This document shows, one piece after another, positions 58,365 to 64,000 of a stretch of DNA of 64,000 nucleotides (position 1 is its first letter; every line of letters begins with the position of its first letter). Source of the stretch: Cladopsammia gracilis (Eukaryota; Cnidaria; Anthozoa; Scleractinia; Dendrophylliidae). Made by a program: the position numbers and the translations under genes. Under the pieces are notes generated by a model. It saw nothing but the letters and a program-made list of their open reading frames with translations, was not told the origin of the DNA and searched no databases. Location of the stretch: assembly GCA_022457155.1 (NCBI GenBank), contig JAJGOT010000211.1, forward strand, positions 101,001 through 165,000, written 5' to 3'.

Positions 58365-58505
58365 GTTTTACGTGACGCGTGATTGCCCCAAAATTAATCG
58401 CGTGATGCGTGATTGTGTCCAAATTAACGGCGTGATGCGTGATTTGCTGTTTCTGAAGCGCGTGACGCGTGATTTACCTTTTATTTTTCCGTGATACGTG
58501 AATGC
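58365..58505. repeat. CGTGATGCGTGATT minisatellite
   Basis: Five or more degenerate repeats of CGTGAYGCGTGATT separated by A/T-rich spacers. Confidence 0.8.
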
Positions 58506-58589
58506 TTTCGATATTCTAGGCTTACATTCATAGGACTCAACGTAAATTGTCTATTGAAGGACTGTCCGGTCTTTTCTTGACCTTTGATC

Positions 58590-59270
58590 TTCGTCGTTGG
58601 TCCAGAGAATCCGTTCCTGGCACAGCGAGGACAGAATCGAGAGATCAGAAAACGCAATCAGAAAACTCGAAGCTCACAGGGTAGAAGAGACTTGTCCTAA
58701 GACGTTACGCTACAAAGCCAAAGCGCACTTATCAGACCCGACGAAGAATTCAAGAAGGAAATCGGAACCATAAGAAAGCAGGCAACATGTCAGGCAGAAC
58801 AGAAATTACTAGGAGCGCTAATCAAATTCCACTATCGTGACATTGATTCAAATCAAAGAAGAAGAGCGAGTAGGCTACTAAGCGAAACGAAACTAATATG
58901 TCAATCAGCCGCTCATACAGAAAACACGTCAGAAACAATTCGCGCTCAGTGGTGAAAAACATGTCAGAACTTGAGAATGCCAATGATAAACATGTTGAAT
59001 CTCATCCTTGTGTGCTCCCTGAGTCTTGATAAGAATGAATAAAACGGAAGGTCTCGGATACACGAAAATATCTGAATTTAAAGAAACACATTGACCGCAA
59101 AAGACAAGCAAAACGAAATAAAGTCGATAATGCTAAAAGAAGAAATACACGCACTTTAAATCTTGTCACCCATCGGGAGTCAAGAAAGGTTTCTTCAAAG
59201 GAGAGGCCCTTAGACTCCTCAGAATTGAACGAACTTTTCAAAGGAAACTTTCGAGGAAAACATCAATAAA
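58590..59270 (+). pseudogene. Degenerate retroelement-like ORF relic
   Basis: Plus-strand frames with many stops read as a charged helical protein (ENAIRKLEAHRVEETCPKTL, then KKEIGTIRKQATCQAEQKLL). This resembles, from memory, a leader region common next to cnidarian retroelement polymerases. No polymerase follows. Confidence 0.35.
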
Positions 59271-59804
59271 TTCAAATAAAACCTACGGCTAAGAGGCTGC
59301 CCTAACAATCTCATCGAGAAGGTGCTCTCGGAAGTAATATTCTCTGACAGAAAGTCAGCTCTCAAAGACTAAACAAAAGTTTGCAAAGAAATATTACCCA
59401 ATACAACCCATGTGTACCTAACTTAAAACAGATCCCCATGGACAAATGGCATTTAATAGAATCGCAACCTTTTCTAAGACAAATCTATAAAGAGCCTCCC
59501 CTTATGTCATACAAGTGGGGTAGATCTTTTATAAGATATACTAGTCTGGGCTAAACTGTAAAAGTCAAACCAGCAAACAAACGAGTGAACAAAGGTCAAA
59601 ACAACCACACCACGCGCTAGTAGGATTTGTGCTAGGCCCGTCAACACCATTTATATCATTTTAAGATTCATGAATTAACATGCAATCCTTCCAAAAAAAA
59701 TTGAATACAATATCAATGCATTCAATAGGTAGGCCTACACCGTTAAAACACCGATATTGTGATAATTCGGGATAAATTTTACAGTTTATATAGGCAATGC
59801 TCGA

Positions 59805-60000
59805 TTTGTGATCCTCGCAGTGTGTTCTCAACTTCAGCAGTTGAAAAAGCAACCAAAAAAAAAAAAATCAGGCTTGAACGGGATCGGATTCGAACCCATG
59901 ACCTTGCGATACCGGTGCAATTTCGATTTCTTTTTTAATTTCAATTTTTTTCAGGTTGCTTTTTCAACTGCATTGAGAGCACACTGTGAGGATCACAAAT
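59805..60000. mobile_element. tRNA-remnant MITE just past G3
   Basis: Inverted ends TGTGATCCTCGCAGTGTGTT and CACACTGTGAGGATCACA, with a truncated tRNA on the minus strand (GGATTCGAACCCATGACC, GATACCGGTGC). Same broad family as 49672-49935. It lies about 70 bp beyond the G3 stop codon. Confidence 0.8.
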
Positions 60001-60068
60001 TTCACTCAGATGAGATCTTGTTCTTCGCGACCGACTTCCCAAGCTGGAATGTCATCATTTTTAAATGG

Positions 60069-63000
60069 TTACCACTCCTGATACGGTGCCAAATGGTCGA
60101 GGAAAATTGTCAGTTTCTTTCCATTCTCAGCGAACATGGCCCAAAAAAAGACCTTTTTGCTGGTGGATTTGTTTAATGCCCCAAGAACGCCGCATTCCAT
60201 TATCACGTTGTAGATTTCTGGGCTTTGGATTTCGCCATCAAGAGTGAGGCTTTTGTCGTAAACGGTCAGAAAATGCAACGGGTGGCTATTAAGATGTTTG
60301 GTTTGAATTTTGACGATAAATTTCTCGCGACTGTCACGTTTAGGTTTAGGGCCTGTTCCAATACCTATCAAATGAGTACCAAACGTTCGCTCAGACGATT
60401 TTCCTGGCTCATCAAAAGGAAAAAAGTTCGCTGTTACAGAATAACGAATTTTCAGGGCTCCACATAATGTCCTATGTGTCGGCCAGTGTTTGCGTTGGCA
60501 TTCTTTGCTGCAATAAGACGCAATACGACAAGTTGAACATTTCATGAGGTGGTTTATTTCATCACTTGAGCGACGGCAAAATGTGCAACCACTGTAAACG
60601 TGCTCAACTACCTCCCTCGGGTGATACATGCCTTCCTCGTTGTTAAACACTTTGTTTCCGATGAGAATGGGTGGTGTAGTATAAATCTCGGCCTTTTCTC
60701 CGTCCGGAATATACACAGGAGTCGTCCGTTTATCGCGCGATAAAAACCTTCCATCAAAGGGAATTTGAAAACTGTCTTTGTCTTTTGACCACTCCAACCA
60801 CGGGCCACTATGATCTCGAACAATGTTTGATTCTAGATGAACTCGTCCAGAAAAATTTGTGCCGATGAAAATGCCACCACATTTGTTGCCAAAGATAATA
60901 TTTCCTGTTATTTTTGCCGACGTTCGTGTTTTGGCCAGGATACCCCAGAATCCATTCTCGAATATCTTGTTGTTACTGATCAAAAGGCAAGAATCTTCTT
61001 CCAGAGAAAGACCATAAGGCCTGTTATGATGAACATCATTGTTACGTATTACTATTTTGTTCGTGTTGTCGCAGACAAGCATTCCCTCTTTTGTATTTTC
61101 AAAGATCTTGTTACCATTGATATCACATTCTCCTGCATTTGGGCCGAGTAAGATGCCGTGAAAACCATTGTCAAATATCCTGTTACCAGAAGCAACAAGT
61201 TTTCCACCTTCTCTTGCTTCTAAGCCAGCTTGATGGTTCTTGTACACCTCACATTTTCTAACATCCAAGCGGGAATCTTCATCTGCAACTAGAGCACCTC
61301 CTCCGCCACATTCATGAATTGCACAGTCTTCGATAAATGCAGAGCTTCCATGAAAAATCTGGATTCCAGCATATCCAGCAAAACCAGAATAGGACATCGA
61401 TTCTCCATATTTTCCAGCGCGATTACAAACAGGCTTTCCTTTTGAGGCCGCTATGCATCCAGTACCACCGTTACAATCTGGAAAGTCTTCACAACTTGTC
61501 CAACCTCCTGAAATTTCACAGCGTTTCATATGAATAGTTGTATTCTTGCCTTGACAGAGTAGTGCACAATTACCTTTAGGAAAAACGATATTTTCAAAAT
61601 AGCAACTGGAACGGGAAATTAAACATTTGTCTGGAAAAGTTAAAACGACTCTCTTTCCAATACCTACAACCTGAAGATCGGAGAAAATGATAAGGACCTC
61701 TAAATTGTACACTCCGTCATGCAAAAGCATAGTTTCATTTCCTTGTGTCGTCATAAGAGCAAAAGCCAATTGTGTTTCATTGTTTATTTCTCTAGCCGAG
61801 AGCGTATTTACTTCTGGAAACATTTTACAAAACATTTTGTCATGACGAAGACTGGAATCAAAGTGGAGTGCCACTGCCAGTGCTGCTCTCTTTTGTCCAT
61901 TTAGATGACTAGCTCCACTTTTAACAAGATCACGGAGAGCCCAAGCCTTGCGTTGTAGCGCCTTGCTGTAATAAGGATTTAAAGAAAGGCACTTTTCACA
62001 GTCATCTAGAGCTTTCTGCGGCTGGCCAAGTTTTAAATAGCAAAGAGCTCTGTTACAGAACAGTCGAAAGTCGCTATCCGACAATTCAATGGCACTGGAA
62101 TAAAGCTTTGCTCCCTCCTCGAACGTGTTACTTTTTACTGCATGGTTTCCTTGTTCTCTGAGCTGGTTAGCTTTTTCCTCCCTTTCCGTATGAGAAGTAT
62201 CTGCTTCTTCGACGGAATCGCCATCAGGAGCTGGTTGCCGCATACAGTGGGATATCAGCTTGTAGTGTCTGTCTTTTAAAGGGATATCAATGAAATAATC
62301 CGGCAGTTTGGTGACATCCTCATTGGTAGAGTTTTTGAGGTTCACGAGGAAGTCCAGTTTCAATTTCTGTATTTCTTGTGCTTTGACTTTCTCTTGAGAA
62401 ACACTGAAAAAAATACCTGCTTCGTTAAAAACACGCACGGCTTCTTCTGTATATAGCAAGGAATGGACCGACTCTTTATGCTTCGCTGAGAAATTGCGCA
62501 AATGCTCCTGCAAATAGGTGGCATGCGAGGCCAACTTACCCCATAGCTGTAATGAAGGGGGATTCTCGACGCTAAAAACAGCATCTTCAACAAAACTTTC
62601 GCACACTTCCGCCGGTGAGCGTGTAATTTTCAGCGCGTGGTGAAGGACACCTACTGCACAAAAAAGAACATTCAACTCGGTTTGTTCTTTTTCCAGTTGG
62701 CTTCGGATCACTTCTTGCACTAAGCGATGAACACGGAACGAATTTGTTCCGTATCTCTGAAACAGGGAAAACTTAGTAAGAAGGGACGCTATCTCAGCCG
62801 GATCCCACAAACTGCTATCCACAGTAGAACTGCCCTCTTTGTTGAGCCCCTCATTGATCAATTCGTAAGGGATGTCATCTGGGCCAAGGAAGGCACACAC
62901 CTGCATTACAAGAGTGGGAGCTCCTCCAAGTTCCATCTCTTCTGAGATGCGACTGATGTGATCAAAATTCAACATCCATGTGGTGTGGACAGCCAGGCGC

Positions 63001-64000
63001 TCAGGAGAGGTGTTTTCCACAAACTGTTGGGCTTTTTTCTTTGTCAAAAGAAGCAGTTTTTGCTTCCTGTATTTCCTCATATACTCCTTTATGGACTGCT
63101 TAAGCCATCGTATATATGCCCCAGCTTGATCAAGAGCTAGAGGAAGTCCTCCAAGCTCTCTTACCAGCTCACGCATGTCACCTTCCTCTCCCTCATCTTT
63201 ACCTGTTCGCATCCGTAGAAACTGAATGCCTTCCTCCTCTGTCAAGCATTTCAACTCAATACAAGATTGTTCATCAACTCCTGTTTCTTCTCCTACTTCT
63301 GAAACTTCCCTCCTTGTCGTTATGATCATGTGACCCCGGGCCGTGTGTTTCCAGTGACCAGTGAGCAGTTTACGCATTTCTGTGGACATTTCTAGCTCGT
63401 CAAGGTTATCGACGACTAAACACCACAACTCTTCGCGTTTTCCCAACCAGTCAAGGGTTCTCGACAAGGAGTTATAGAAATCGTTTTCAAACGTTCCAAT
63501 TTGGCGCGCCATCTCACCAAGGGACCTTTGAAAAAGATTGTTATTTTCGCCCGAAATCCAAAAAATACCCCCTGGGTATTCTTTCTCGTGCCGCCAGAGA
63601 AACTCCACGGTAAGAGACGTTTTACCCACACCTCCGAGACCACAAATAGCTGAATGAACACAACCACGCTCGGTATTTTTTAGCTGCGCTGCAATGGCTT
63701 CTAGCTCACTATCGCGACCACAAAAACAAAGATTGCGTCTGGGTACCTGAAAAATCTTAGCATTGGCTGTTGCGTTAAAACTACCCTCTTCTAGCGCTTT
63801 AACCCTAGAATCCAACTGCGTTTGCCCGATTTTTAAAGCCCCTACTTCTGAGGTAAGACTAGCTTGTTCGTCTACTGCAGACGAAACAGTTGTCTCTACG
63901 TTACTTTGCCTTTCTTTTAATTGGCAAATTTCCTCTTCATTAAGATCTACGCGTTGGTCTATTTTTGCTAAGTCGTTTGAAATGTCTCCAATTGCAGCAG
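60069..64000 (-). CDS. G3: NB-ARC - TPR - beta-helix - MYND protein, 5' truncated by window edge
   Basis: Open from the right edge of the window to TAA at 60069-60071, about 1310 codons. The Met-like position at 63815 is TTG, and 61 further codons upstream align with the G2 coiled coil (AAIGDISNDLAKIDQRVDL), so the frame runs off the window. Motifs are Walker A GLGGVGKTSLTVEFLW, Walker B LVVDNLDE, GLPLA, TPRs (ANQLREQGNHAVKS and onwards), beta-helix and MYND (CTFC...CSTC...YCSKEC...H...C), then the conserved tail ending HLAPYQEW. The NB-ARC half is almost identical to G2. From the TPRs on it diverges clearly from both G1 and G2. Its N-terminal head lies outside the window. A small transposon ends about 70 bp past the stop. 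Confidence 0.9.
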   Translation of the reverse strand, partial: AAIGDISNDLAKIDQRVDLNEEEICQLKERQSNVETTVSSAVDEQASLTSEVGALKIGQTQLDSRVKALEEGSFNATANAKIFQVPRRNLCFCGRDSELEAIAAQLKNTERGCVHSAICGLGGVGKTSLTVEFLWRHEKEYPGGIFWISGENNNLFQRSLGEMARQIGTFENDFYNSLSRTLDWLGKREELWCLVVDNLDELEMSTEMRKLLTGHWKHTARGHMIITTRREVSEVGEETGVDEQSCIELKCLTEEEGIQFLRMRTGKDEGEEGDMRELVRELGGLPLALDQAGAYIRWLKQSIKEYMRKYRKQKLLLLTKKKAQQFVENTSPERLAVHTTWMLNFDHISRISEEMELGGAPTLVMQVCAFLGPDDIPYELINEGLNKEGSSTVDSSLWDPAEIASLLTKFSLFQRYGTNSFRVHRLVQEVIRSQLEKEQTELNVLFCAVGVLHHALKITRSPAEVCESFVEDAVFSVENPPSLQLWGKLASHATYLQEHLRNFSAKHKESVHSLLYTEEAVRVFNEAGIFFSVSQEKVKAQEIQKLKLDFLVNLKNSTNEDVTKLPDYFIDIPLKDRHYKLISHCMRQPAPDGDSVEEADTSHTEREEKANQLREQGNHAVKSNTFEEGAKLYSSAIELSDSDFRLFCNRALCYLKLGQPQKALDDCEKCLSLNPYYSKALQRKAWALRDLVKSGASHLNGQKRAALAVALHFDSSLRHDKMFCKMFPEVNTLSAREINNETQLAFALMTTQGNETMLLHDGVYNLEVLIIFSDLQVVGIGKRVVLTFPDKCLISRSSCYFENIVFPKGNCALLCQGKNTTIHMKRCEISGGWTSCEDFPDCNGGTGCIAASKGKPVCNRAGKYGESMSYSGFAGYAGIQIFHGSSAFIEDCAIHECGGGGALVADEDSRLDVRKCEVYKNHQAGLEAREGGKLVASGNRIFDNGFHGILLGPNAGECDINGNKIFENTKEGMLVCDNTNKIVIRNNDVHHNRPYGLSLEEDSCLLISNNKIFENGFWGILAKTRTSAKITGNIIFGNKCGGIFIGTNFSGRVHLESNIVRDHSGPWLEWSKDKDSFQIPFDGRFLSRDKRTTPVYIPDGEKAEIYTTPPILIGNKVFNNEEGMYHPREVVEHVYSGCTFCRRSSDEINHLMKCSTCRIASYCSKECQRKHWPTHRTLCGALKIRYSVTANFFPFDEPGKSSERTFGTHLIGIGTGPKPKRDSREKFIVKIQTKHLNSHPLHFLTVYDKSLTLDGEIQSPEIYNVIMECGVLGALNKSTSKKVFFWAMFAENGKKLTIFLDHLAPYQEW

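Noticed and set aside
59881..59930. tRNA gene on the minus strand.
   Set aside because: Only T arm and part of the anticodon arm remain; the acceptor and D arm are lost inside a MITE.

Overview
The window looks like nuclear DNA of an anthozoan cnidarian, most likely a stony coral. This is inferred from AT-rich, intron-rich sequence, dense small transposons with terminal inverted repeats, tRNA-derived SINEs of a type familiar from cnidarians, and large NB-ARC/TPR receptor-like genes with a DZIP3-type HEPN domain. The species cannot be named from the sequence. All exon joins below come from reading splice signals and reading-frame phase by eye; none is confirmed by transcripts.

The core is a cluster of three paralogous minus-strand STAND (NLR-like) genes, called here G1, G2 and G3. 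Each has one very large exon encoding a coiled coil, NB-ARC NTPase, TPRs, a right-handed beta-helix, a MYND zinc finger and a conserved C-terminal tail. These exons lie at 3827-7899 (G1), 35455-39653 (G2) and 60069-64000 (G3, cut by the right edge). None of the three opens with an ATG where its open frame starts; they are internal or terminal exons. Phase-compatible upstream exons suggest different N-terminal modules. G1 is preceded by a GT4-type glycosyltransferase exon (11919-13132) and a short first exon (20564-20601). G2 is preceded by two exons forming a DZIP3-like HEPN domain (42397-42720 and 39925-40185) that carries an intact Rx4H ribonuclease motif, and perhaps by a leader exon near 53531. 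So one conserved sensor/switch scaffold appears joined to two different effector-type heads.

A fourth gene lies on the plus strand between G1 and G2: a three-exon SEL1-repeat/TPR/MYND protein of 680 residues (22229-22993, 27001-28214, 28900-28963). It starts head-to-head with G1 across a tandemly duplicated intergenic region.

The rest is mostly mobile DNA. G1 and G2 share a duplicated 3' flank (1-3826 and 29088-35454). Comparing the two copies reveals clean empty and filled sites for small TTAA-flanked transposons. Further pieces are an interrupted L2/CR1-like LINE (14850-16750), a second LINE fragment (44510-45740), a Ty3/gypsy integrase relic (13679-14425) and a decayed Ty3/gypsy element (45785-51201) carrying several nested insertions, one with a tRNA-like core. 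SINEs, foldback hairpins, hAT-like relics and simple repeats fill the introns and spacers. The right third before G3 (52520-60060) has no gene that can be supported beyond one possible exon.
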